NCBI GenBank assembly: GCA_016713825.1
Contig: JADJOJ010000007.1
Coordinates: forward strand, 744,001 to 808,000
Direction: 5' to 3'
DNA length: 64,000 nt
From: Candidatus Leptofilum gracile
GTDB taxonomy: Bacteria; Chloroflexota; Anaerolineae; Promineifilales; Promineifilaceae
Numbering within the stretch: the stretch's first letter is position 1; each line of letters begins with the position of its first letter. The notes beneath the pieces were generated by a model. The model made no database searches and was not told the origin of the DNA. It worked only from the letters and a program-made list of their open reading frames with translations. Shown in pieces: positions 25,602-33,727 of this stretch. The position numbers were made by a program, and so were the translations under genes.

Positions 25602-26429
25602 ATGGAACACGTACAGCCACCAGGCATTCATCCAGAGCACGACGTTAGCCATAAACGGCCGTTAGCCTACCACGAACTGCGCGACATCATCGACCTGAGT
25701 TTGTGGGCCGGGCAAATGCTGCTGCAGCACGGGGCCACCAGCCAGCGCGTCGAAGAGTCGGTGCACAAAATTGGCACCGGCCTCGGCTGCGACTGGCTAG
25801 ACATCCTCGTCTCGCCCAACGTCATCACCATTACCGCCTCCAGCGGCACCGAATTCCGCACCAAACTGCGCCGGGTGACCTCGCTGGGGGTGGATTTGGG
25901 CAAGGTAACGGCCGTAAACGACCTCAGCCGCCGCATCATCAACGGTGAACTGGATCGCTTCCAAATGCGCACCGAACTGGAGCATATCGACAAGATGCCC
26001 CGCAGCTACAATCGCTGGCTGGTGGTCATCATGGTGGGGCTGGCCTGCGCCGCCTTCAGCCGCTTGTTCGGCGGCGACTGGACTGTTTTTGGCATTACTT
26101 TTGGCGCTTCGGCCGTTTCGATGTTTTTGCGGCAGGAACTGACCCATCGCTACTTCAACCCGCTGCTGGTGGTGGTCGTCTGCGCCTTTGTCGCGGGCTG
26201 CCTGGCCAGCACCGCCGGGCTGTTTCAATTGAGTGACCAGCCAGAGACGGCGCTGGCAGCGGCCGTTTTGCTGCTAGTGCCCGGTGTGCCGCTCATCAAC
26301 GCCGCCCAGGACCTCATTCGCGGCCATCTGGTCACCGGCATCGCCCGTGGCGTGACGGGGCTGCTCATCTCCCTGGCCATTGCCCTGGGGCTGCTGCTGG
26401 CCCTCAGCCTGACGGGGGTGACGCTGTGA
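25602..26429 (+). CDS. Threonine/serine exporter family, ThrE N-terminal domain protein (YjjP-like)
   Basis: 275 residues. The soluble N-terminal part has LLQHGATSQRVEESV and GCDWLDILVSPNVITIT, typical of the DUF1212/ThrE domain, followed by about five membrane helices. In Corynebacterium ThrE the two halves are fused; here they are split as in YjjP/YjjB, which export succinate in E. coli. Exported substrate is therefore either threonine/serine or a dicarboxylate. The gene overlaps its partner by four bases and has a leaderless-type promoter. Confidence 0.9.
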   Translation: MEHVQPPGIHPEHDVSHKRPLAYHELRDIIDLSLWAGQMLLQHGATSQRVEESVHKIGTGLGCDWLDILVSPNVITITASSGTEFRTKLRRVTSLGVDLGKVTAVNDLSRRIINGELDRFQMRTELEHIDKMPRSYNRWLVVIMVGLACAAFSRLFGGDWTVFGITFGASAVSMFLRQELTHRYFNPLLVVVVCAFVAGCLASTAGLFQLSDQPETALAAAVLLLVPGVPLINAAQDLIRGHLVTGIARGVTGLLISLAIALGLLLALSLTGVTL

Positions 26430-26899
26430 ACCCGCAACTTGCCGCCCTGCTGGCCGACGCGTTTTGGTCGGCCGTGGCCGCCACCGGCTTTGCCATCCTG
26501 TTCAACGTGCCGCCCCGCGCCCTGTTCGGCTGCGCCGTGGCGGCCGCCATCGGCCACGCCCTGCGCACCTGGACTGTCCAGCTGGGGCTGCCCATCGAAC
26601 CCGCCACGCTGCTGGCGGCCACCACCATCGGCTTCATGGGCGTCTACCTGGCCCGCTGGTTCCAATCGCCCACGGCGATCTTCACCGTACCCGCCGTCAT
26701 CCCGATGGTGCCCGGCACGTTTGCCTTCCGCACCATGCTGGGCATTTTGCAGCTGACCACGCTAGACATCGCCAACAGCGGCCCCGTACTCACGGAGGTC
26801 AGCCTGAACGCCATCAAAACCGGCCTCATTTTGGCCGCGCTGGCAGGCGGCATCATTGCCCCCAGGTTGTTGTTCCGGCGGCAAAAGCCGGTTGTGTAA
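26426..26899 (+). CDS. Threonine/serine exporter family, ThrE C-terminal domain protein (YjjB-like)
   Basis: 157 residues with four to five membrane helices. VPAVIPMVPGTFAFRTMLGI is the hallmark of this half. The GTG start lies in the overlap GTGA with the stop of the upstream half, so the two are translationally coupled and form one exporter. Confidence 0.9.
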   Translation: MNPQLAALLADAFWSAVAATGFAILFNVPPRALFGCAVAAAIGHALRTWTVQLGLPIEPATLLAATTIGFMGVYLARWFQSPTAIFTVPAVIPMVPGTFAFRTMLGILQLTTLDIANSGPVLTEVSLNAIKTGLILAALAGGIIAPRLLFRRQKPVV

Positions 26900-26905
26900 A
26901 GTGTC

Positions 26906-26970
26906 AAAATCAAAGATTACGCAGATTCAACAGATTTTTTTAATCTTTTAAATCTGCGAAATCTGTTGAT
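26906..26970. repeat. Family A palindrome, AGATTTCGCAGATT type
   Basis: AAATCAAAGATTACGCAG faces CTGCGAAATCTGTTGAT; it begins just after the exporter stop codon. Confidence 0.75.
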
Positions 26971-26992
26971 AAAAGCAGGAGAAAATCAGTCA

Positions 26993-27493
26993 ATGAGTAT
27001 CACCATTCACCCCATGCAGGCGGCTGACTGGACGGCCGTTTCCCAAATTTACGCCGACGGGATGGCCACCGGAGAAGCCACCTTTGAAACCGAGGTGCCC
27101 ACCTGGGAAATCTGGAACGCCGGGCGCATGGCCGCCTGCCGCTTTGTGGCCCGGTCCGAGGCGGGCGAGGTGGTGGGCTGGGCGGCGCTTTCGGCCGTTT
27201 CCAGCCGCTGCGTCTACGCAGGCGTGGCCGAAGTGAGCGTGTACGTGGCGCCCACCGCCTGGGGGCAGGGCATCGGCAAGCAACTGCTGCAAGCGCTGGT
27301 CGATGGCTCGGAAGGGCAAGGCATCTGGATGCTGCAAGCCAGCATTTTCCCAGAAAATGTGGCCAGTGTGACCCTGCACGAGAAGTGCGGTTTTCGCGTG
27401 GTGGGACGACGAGAAAAGTTGGGGCAGCAGTACGGCCGTTGGCGGGACGTCCTCTTCATGGAGCGGCGCAGCACAAAGGTAGGCGTGGCGTGA
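26993..27493 (+). CDS. GNAT acetyltransferase, phosphinothricin/methionine-sulfoximine (Pat/MddA) type
   Basis: 166 residues. The start MSITIHPMQAADWTAVSQIY, the GMATGEATFETEVPTW segment and the acetyl-CoA loop WGQGIGKQLL are typical of the Pat/YncA group, which N-acetylate glutamine-analogue toxins such as methionine sulfoximine. HEKCGFRVVGRREKLG completes the family signature. The ATG at 26993 lies 11 bases after AGGAG. The stop overlaps the gluconokinase GTG start (GTGA), so the two are coupled. Confidence 0.9.
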   Translation: MSITIHPMQAADWTAVSQIYADGMATGEATFETEVPTWEIWNAGRMAACRFVARSEAGEVVGWAALSAVSSRCVYAGVAEVSVYVAPTAWGQGIGKQLLQALVDGSEGQGIWMLQASIFPENVASVTLHEKCGFRVVGRREKLGQQYGRWRDVLFMERRSTKVGVA

Positions 27494-27993
27494 TTGTGAT
27501 TGTGATGGGCGTGTCTGGCTGTGGTAAAAGCACGGTGGGGGCGGCGTTGAGTGGGGTGTGGGAACGGCCGTTCTTCGACGGCGACGACTTCCATCCACCC
27601 GAAAACGTGGCCAAAATGGCCGCTGGCCTGCCCCTCAACGATGATGACCGCGCCCCCTGGCTGGCCCGCCTGCGCCAGCTCATCGACGAACATCTGGCCG
27701 CTGGGGAAGACGCCATTCTGGCCACCTCCGCCCTCAAAGCCAGGTACCGCCAGACGCTCGGCTGCGACCGGCCAGAGCTGCTGCTGGTACATCTGCACGG
27801 CAGCTACGAGCAAATTTTGCAGCGCATGGCCCGGCGCAACCATTTCATGCCGCCGGAGCTGCTGCAAAGCCAGTTCGACACGCTGGAACCGCCGCAAAAC
27901 GCCCTGGTTTTGGACATTGAACGCCCGGTGGCGGCGCTGGTGCTGGACATTTTGGCGGCGCTGAACAAGCGGGGTGCCAATGCAGCGGTATGA
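27490..27993 (+). CDS. gntK: Gluconokinase, GntK family
   Basis: 167 residues. The P-loop MGVSGCGKSTVG follows a short V/I stretch, and FFDGDDFHPPENVAKMAAG LPLNDDDRAPW is the gluconate-binding signature. It phosphorylates gluconate to 6-phosphogluconate. The GTG at 27490 overlaps the upstream stop by GTGA. No gluconate permease or Entner-Doudoroff gene is adjacent; the KDPG-aldolase-like gene is 17 kb away. It overlaps the downstream methylase gene by 14 bases. Confidence 0.93.
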   Translation: MIVIVMGVSGCGKSTVGAALSGVWERPFFDGDDFHPPENVAKMAAGLPLNDDDRAPWLARLRQLIDEHLAAGEDAILATSALKARYRQTLGCDRPELLLVHLHGSYEQILQRMARRNHFMPPELLQSQFDTLEPPQNALVLDIERPVAALVLDILAALNKRGANAAV

Positions 27994-28612
27994 AATCCGG
28001 CAGTGCGAAGCGGCAGATTGCCAGTTTCGCTTCCCGGTGGCGGTGGGGGATAAGGCAGGCACACGCTGCCCTCACTGCGGAGCGCCGACGGCGTTGGCGG
28101 CCATGCCGCAAGCAGGCGGCACACCACAGATCACCACACCTCCTCGCTACACGCAGTTGGCGCTGCTGCTGGACAACATTCGCAGCTTGTACAACGTGGG
28201 GGCCATCATGCGCACCGCCGATGGCGCGGGGATTGCGCAGCTGCATTTGGGCGGCATCACCGCCCCGCCGACGCACCCCAAGCTGGCCAAAACCGCCCTC
28301 GGTGCGGAGAGCGCCCTGCCCTGGACGCAGCACCGCAACAGCGTTCACGCCGTGCAGCAGCTCAAGTCGGAGGGGTATAAAATTTGGGTGTTGGAGGAGG
28401 GGGAAACGGCCGTAAATCTCTTCACCGCCGCGCTGCCGCAGCCAGCCAACCAACCCGTCCTGCTGGTCATCGGCAACGAAAAAGTGGGCGTAGACCCGGA
28501 AATTGTGGCCCTGGCCGACCAAATTTTTGCCCTGCCGATGAGCGGTGTCAAAAACTCGCTCAACGTCGCCGTCGCCTTTGGCATCGCCATTTACCAAATC
28601 CAGTTTGGCTAA
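27980..28612 (+). CDS. SpoU/TrmH family RNA 2'-O-methyltransferase with N-terminal zinc finger
   Basis: 210 residues from the ATG at 27980. Three SPOUT motifs are seen: LLDNIRSLYNVGAIMRTADG, VIGNEKVGVDPEI, and LPMSGVKNSLNVAVAFGIA. These form the knotted SAM site of tRNA or rRNA ribose methylases. The first 40 residues carry two cysteine pairs (CEAADC and CPHC), which could form a zinc ribbon not usual in the family. The gene overlaps gntK by 14 bases. The RNA target is unknown. Confidence 0.9.
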   Translation: MQRYEIRQCEAADCQFRFPVAVGDKAGTRCPHCGAPTALAAMPQAGGTPQITTPPRYTQLALLLDNIRSLYNVGAIMRTADGAGIAQLHLGGITAPPTHPKLAKTALGAESALPWTQHRNSVHAVQQLKSEGYKIWVLEEGETAVNLFTAALPQPANQPVLLVIGNEKVGVDPEIVALADQIFALPMSGVKNSLNVAVAFGIAIYQIQFG

Positions 28613-28619
28613 AAACCTG

Positions 28620-28835
28620 TGAGGTGGCACGGCGAGACGCCGGCCACAGCAAGCTTCAATTGTCTTTCCGAGGTCCTCCGAGGAATCTTTCCAGTCGGCC
28701 AAGCATGAAAGATTCCTCACTCCGAAGACTCCGTTCGGAAGGACAAGTTCGTTACCCGCTCTGCGCCTCGCAGGGGATGCTGGAGCGTCCCGATCTTCAT
28801 TCCACGCGGAGCATGGGATGCGGTGCCTACGAGGG
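28620..28835. repeat. Convergent spacer with imperfect inverted repeats
   Basis: A 220-base spacer between convergent genes. AGGAATCTTTCCAG and TGAAAGATTCCTCACT form an inverted pair within a longer palindrome (CCGAGG...CCTCGGA-like arms, CCGTTCGGAAGG). No gene is seen. Confidence 0.55.
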
Positions 28836-31048
28836 TTACGGGGTGGTGACGCAGCGGAAGCCGACGCTGGGATTTTGGCGGAATTCGGGGGCGCGCTCGT
28901 AGGCGCGGTTAGTGAGACGCAGCTCTTCGGCGGGGCTGTCGTAGCCGCCGCCGCGCAGGACGTAGTCGCCGGTGGTGCCTACATCGGCCCCGGTGGGGTT
29001 GGCGGCGGGGGTGCGGTCGTAATAAATCGCGTCGTAGCCGTCGGCGACCCATTCCCAAACGTTGCCCGCCATGTGGTGCAGGCCAAACGGGCTCACGCCT
29101 TCGGGCAGGCTGTTGACGGGCTGTAAATTGTTGAAGGTGCCTGCGAAAACGGCGGGGATGGTGCCAGCATGATTTTCTAACGCATCGCCCCAGGGGTAGA
29201 AACGGCCGTCTCCACCCGTCGCCGCCAATTCCCATTCCGCTTCGGTGGGCAGCCGTCCGCCAACCCATTGGCAATACGCACTGGCCCCGTGCCAGCTGAC
29301 GCTGTTGATCGGGTAATCGCCAAAGCCTTCCAGCGGCACGTACTCAATCGTGTCGTCGGTGAGGTAGCTGCGGGTGGTCTCGAAGCGGGTGGAGAGGCAG
29401 GTGAAGCCTTCGCAGGCGGCCACGTAATCGCCCAGACTGTTGAGGAAGGCGGCGTATTGGGCCACGCTCACCTCGTACAGGTCGATGGCAAAGGCGTCGA
29501 GGGTGACTTCGTGGCGGGAGCGTTCGTCTGGTTCAGCCAGTTCGTCATCGTCGCGGGCACCCATCATGAAGGTGGTGGCGGGGATGAGCACCTGGGGCAT
29601 CCCGTCCGCCGGGCGGGTGAGGATGACCAGCGGCGTGGGCGTGGGCGGGCTGGTTGGCGTGGCGGTGGGCGTTGGACTGCTGGTGGCGGTTGCTTTTGGC
29701 GTAGCGCTGGGTGATGGGGTGGCTTCGTTGGTCGGTGTCTGTGCGGGGGTCTCATTCACAAGTTCATTGGCCACTGTTTCTGTAGGTGAAACGGCCGTTT
29801 CCGTAAACTGCAAGGTCGGCGATGGGGTGCTGGTGGGGGTCGCTGTTGGCGGATAGCCACCGTTTTGCGCCAAATAGATCAAATCTTCAACCGAACGTCC
29901 TTCCCAAATGAAAAACCAGCTACCGGCAATGGCCACGCCCAAAATAATCAGGAAAAAGAGCGAGACGAAGAGGCAGGAACGGCCGTTATTTTGCACCACT
30001 TTTTCCTGCTTGGGCGGCGGCGGGGTAACGATCTGCTGCGCCTGCCCCATCGCCACGGCGGCGGGCGGCGGCGGCAGGCTGCGCGGCGTGCTGGAAAGCG
30101 GCGGTCCGCTGACCGCTGGCGGCGGTGGCGGCGGGGCGACGGGCGCGGGAGCAACCATTGGATTGGCTGGCTTGATGCGTGGCAGGACAAAATCAGCTTC
30201 GTCCGGCTGCTGGATCGCTTGCTCAACGGCCGTTGCCAGCAAATTGCCGTTGGCAAAACGGTCTTCCGGCTCTTTGGCCAGCGCCTTCAGAATGACGTTG
30301 GCCAGGGCGGGACAAGTTTGGGTCGGATTTCGCGGGGGTCTGGCGGGGCGTCGCTCATCTGCTTGAGGGCAATTTCCAGCGGTTCGGCTCCTTCAAACGG
30401 CCGTTGCCCCGTAAACATCTGGTACAAAATCACGCCAACGGCGTACAAATCGCTTTGCGGCACCACCCCGGCGGAGCTAATCGCCTGTTCCGGGGCCAGG
30501 TAGTGGGGCGAGCCGAAAATCTCACCTTTGGTGTCGCTGCCCGCCAGCCAGGCCAGGCCAAAATCGGTGAGGTAGGAACGCTTCTCACCGTCCAGCATGA
30601 TGTTCGACGGTTTGACATCCCGATGGATGATGCCCTTGCTGTGGGCATAATCCAGCGCCCCGCAGAGCTCGCGGATGAGCCGGGCGGCTTCCAGCGCAGG
30701 CAGCCACTCTTCCTGCGCCTGCAACTCGTCTAAATAACTGCGCAAATCCTGGCCGGGGATCTGCTGCATGGCCATGTAAAAGAGGCCAGACACCTCGCCG
30801 TAGCGGTACAGCCGCACGATGTGGGGATGCTCCAGCTGGGCAATCGCCTGCGCTTCCCGCTCGAAGCGGGCGCGGTAATCCTCATCGGCCCGATGAACGG
30901 CGTCGATCACCTTGATGGCTACGTCTCGCTGCAAACGGCCGTCTCGCCCCAAATAGACGCTGGCCATCCCGCCCCGTCCCAGGAGCGAAATCAGTTTGTA
31001 TTCGTCTAGCTGCTGCCCGATGAGCGGGTCTGTGAGATGGTTGGTCAT
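28836..31048 (-). CDS. Membrane Ser/Thr protein kinase fused to a formylglycine-generating-enzyme-like domain (frameshifted)
   Basis: About 735 residues. Order: kinase domain (ATP loop GRGGMASVYLG, K46, catalytic loop HRDVKPSN with D144, DFG 162-164, APEQ), a Pro-rich linker, one membrane helix (CLFVSLFFLIILGVAIAGSW), a long Pro/Thr/Ser linker outside the cell, and a C-terminal FGE-sulfatase domain (MMGARDDDELAEPDE, GGRLPTEAEWE, MAGNVWEWVADG, VLRGGGYD). The extracytoplasmic domain could sense a ligand or act enzymatically. The frame breaks near 30306-30312; one inserted base restores LVPALANVILKALAKEPEDRF. The gene is the last of three leftward genes. Confidence 0.88.
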
Positions 31049-31057
31049 GGAAATGCG

Positions 31058-31111
31058 TAACTGGGTAATTGGTAATTAGGTAATTGGGTAAATTACTCAA
31101 TTACCTAATTA
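31058..31111. repeat. GTAATT-family palindrome starting at a stop codon
   Basis: On the minus strand the upstream gene ends AAG TAA TTAGGTAATTGAGTAATT, and the sequence then returns as ACCCAATTACCTAATTACC. The stop is the first TAA of the repeat. Confidence 0.8.
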
Positions 31112-33559
31112 CTTTTTTATTAGCAAGCCGCGCTTGTCATAGGATGTGGTGGCGATGCGGTGCAGATCGCGCACGTATTGGTTGAGTCCGGCGGCGAAGG
31201 AGTCTAGCTGGTCAGCGATGATGCGGACGGCGAGATCGTGGCGGTTTACGGCCGTTAACAACCCCACATGCGGCCGAAAATCGCGCACCGTCACGTGCAT
31301 CACGCCGTCGGCATCTGTCAGCACGCCCCAGGCCAACTCCTTCTTCTCGTTGTCATCCTTGGCCGTCATGAAGCGCGTCAGGCTGCTGCCGGGCGACACG
31401 CGCCCCACGTTGGAAAACACTTCACGCCCCTTGATCAAATCGTTCAGCACGTCGAACTGGCCCGGTATTTTGTCCAGCAGCCGCTGAATCCCCACTGGCA
31501 AATGGGCCAGCAGGCGAATGGTGTCTACGCTCATGCTCTCGCCCGTGCTGGCCTGGATTTTGGCCTGGTTCAGCACTTCGCCAAAGCCCGCCAGCATCGT
31601 CAGGTACGATTTTTGCAGCTTCTCGAACTGGCCATAGATGTGCTGCCGGTTGCGCGTGGCCCGTTCGTAGTTGCGCAGCGCGGCCAGGGTGCGCTGGTGC
31701 TCGCCAATCAAATCGAGGTTGGCCAGCGGCACTTCGAAGGTCATCGGGTAGACGCGGTCGCGCGGGTTGCGGCGGCTGGCATCTACGGGGATGAGAATGG
31801 CGGGGTTCGGAATTTGGGTTTGGATGGCGTGGAGGGCAGTTTTGGCGGCGGTTTGGGCACGCTTGTCCTGAGCAACGTCGAAGGAGCCGTCTGCCAGCAA
31901 CAGTTCCAACTGTTCCACCAGCTCCGGCGCGGGACGGTACGCCAGCCCGTGAATGGTTCTGTAGAGAACCAGCAAATCGTTCACCGTCATGCGCAGCAGA
32001 TCGTTGCGCTGCTTGAACAGCTCGCGCAGCGCCAAAATCGCATCCAGATCAATCGCTGTGGTTTCGGCGCTGGCTTCTGGGGCGACGTGGGGGGCGGCGG
32101 CAATTTGTTGGCGTTCGTTGGGGCGCAGGGTGAGTTGGGGGGCATACGGCCGTTGCGAATGACTGGTCACCGGCGGCAAATTGTGCAAATACACCGCCCA
32201 GGAGAGCGCCTCGTTGGTCATGATTTCGGCCATCGCCGCCCCCCAAATGCCGTCAAAAAAGATGTGCGACAGGTCAAAAACAAACGTCTCGCCGGTGTCG
32301 AAAATGGTCAGCGGCTGGTCGCCGATGGCTCGTTCTGCCTGGCGCAGGCTGGCCAGCGGCTGGTGGCGCGACTGCTGATCGGCGTTGATCCAAATGGGGG
32401 CCAGATGCAGGCCAGCCAGCTCCTGCCGCAGCCCTTCGCCGATGCTGCGCATAAATTGGGGGAAGGCGGCGCGCTTCATCCGGGCCAAATCGGTGAGCTG
32501 GGCGGGGGCGGCGTCCACAGCGCGGTGCAAAATGCCGGAGACCATGCTGCGCATGGTGCCTACGTCTTGGGGACGGCCGTTTTTATCGGCGCAGGCGGGC
32601 AGCAGGTAGTAGCGACCCTGGTGGATGATGCCAATCTGCATCTGCTCCAGCGGGATCGGCTTGCGCTCCTCGCCGTACAGCGACGGTTGCAGGTAGGCGC
32701 GGAGGCTGAGCTGCTGCTGGTAGGCGGGCAGCGCTTCTGCTTCGGCGGCGGCAATTTTTTGCTGCCAGGCGGCTTTTAGCGCTGGGGGCAGCTGGCTGAG
32801 CGGTTCGGCCAGGAAGGCGTCGAACTTGCGGCGGCGGTAGGCGGGGTAATTTTCCTGGGGCTGCACGTCGGCGGAACGGCCGTACGGCCGTAGCCGTTCC
32901 CATTGGCGGTAAAGCTGGGTAAATTGGTGGCGATTGGGCAATTCGGCCGTGAGCTCTTGCAGCGCGGCGGTGTAAACACGCTCGCGCCATTCATTTTCTA
33001 GCAGATTGTAATATTGGTGCAGGGTGTAAACGGCCGTCATCGCCAGCGCCGTCACGCGGTCTACCGGGGAGAGCTTGATCTGGTGCTGCCCCAGCGTGGT
33101 GTCGAAGCCGTGGGTTTCGCAGGTGTGGCGGGCGGTGTCGTCCCGCAGGGCATAATCCACATAAAACTGCCAGATGCCTTCGGGGAAGGAGGCATCTACC
33201 TCTTTGCCCGCCAGCTTGAGCAAATTTTGGTACGCCCACAAAACGGCCGCAGGCCCGGCAAAAAACGTTCCGTAAACCGCCTTGTCTAACAACGCTTGCT
33301 CGACTCCTTTGAACAGTAGATGAATGTCGCGCCGCACGGCTGAGGCAGGCGGCCTGCGGTTGGGCAAACGCAGCAAACCGCTGAGAATGACGCTGGGGAC
33401 ATTCCCAGCAGGCGCATATTTGGCGATGGCTGCCACCAGCTCATCAATTTCGGGCAAAGACAAGGACGACAATTCAACTACCTTCCGTGAATGGGCAATC
33501 TTACGCAGAGTATGGAGGGTAGCCTGGGTGGCGTCAATGGCCCGTTTACGGTCGTCCAC
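31109..33559 (-). CDS. Unrecognised 816-residue soluble protein with an HxxxDG motif
   Basis: I do not recognise the family with confidence. There is no signal peptide or membrane span. Near residue 430, DLSHIFFDGIWGAAMAEIM resembles the HxxxDG catalytic loop of CoA-dependent acyltransferases (carnitine/choline acyltransferases and condensation domains), and the size would fit a carnitine-acyltransferase-like fold, but other motifs of that family are not evident. The GTG start at 33559 follows GGAAAGG. A short segment GSFDVAQDKRAQ comes from a GTCCTGAGC repeat inserted in frame (31863-31885). It lies upstream of the kinase gene in the same direction, separated by a GTAATT repeat. Confidence 0.75.
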   Translation of the reverse strand: MDDRKRAIDATQATLHTLRKIAHSRKVVELSSLSLPEIDELVAAIAKYAPAGNVPSVILSGLLRLPNRRPPASAVRRDIHLLFKGVEQALLDKAVYGTFFAGPAAVLWAYQNLLKLAGKEVDASFPEGIWQFYVDYALRDDTARHTCETHGFDTTLGQHQIKLSPVDRVTALAMTAVYTLHQYYNLLENEWRERVYTAALQELTAELPNRHQFTQLYRQWERLRPYGRSADVQPQENYPAYRRRKFDAFLAEPLSQLPPALKAAWQQKIAAAEAEALPAYQQQLSLRAYLQPSLYGEERKPIPLEQMQIGIIHQGRYYLLPACADKNGRPQDVGTMRSMVSGILHRAVDAAPAQLTDLARMKRAAFPQFMRSIGEGLRQELAGLHLAPIWINADQQSRHQPLASLRQAERAIGDQPLTIFDTGETFVFDLSHIFFDGIWGAAMAEIMTNEALSWAVYLHNLPPVTSHSQRPYAPQLTLRPNERQQIAAAPHVAPEASAETTAIDLDAILALRELFKQRNDLLRMTVNDLLVLYRTIHGLAYRPAPELVEQLELLLADGSFDVAQDKRAQTAAKTALHAIQTQIPNPAILIPVDASRRNPRDRVYPMTFEVPLANLDLIGEHQRTLAALRNYERATRNRQHIYGQFEKLQKSYLTMLAGFGEVLNQAKIQASTGESMSVDTIRLLAHLPVGIQRLLDKIPGQFDVLNDLIKGREVFSNVGRVSPGSSLTRFMTAKDDNEKKELAWGVLTDADGVMHVTVRDFRPHVGLLTAVNRHDLAVRIIADQLDSFAAGLNQYVRDLHRIATTSYDKRGLLIKK

Positions 33560-33650
33560 AAGACGTTGCCTTTCCGTATGCTTGGGTTAAGAACTTCGGT
33601 TGGTGCGGGCTTATTATGCCGAATTTGCCGCTTTCTGTAAACCGTCCTGG

Positions 33651-33721
33651 GCTAAAGTGCCAGGCACCGGGCAAACGGTCTTGGCTTATCCAAAATCATG
33701 CGCCCGGTGCCTGGCACCGGC
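33651..33721. repeat. Family F hairpin, AGTGCCAGGCAC type
   Basis: AGTGCCAGGCACCGGGC (from 33656) faces GCCCGGTGCCTGGCAC (to 33717) in the spacer after the glycosyltransferase stop. It is a diverged second copy of 19890-19956. Confidence 0.8.
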
Positions 33722-33727
33722 AATCAG

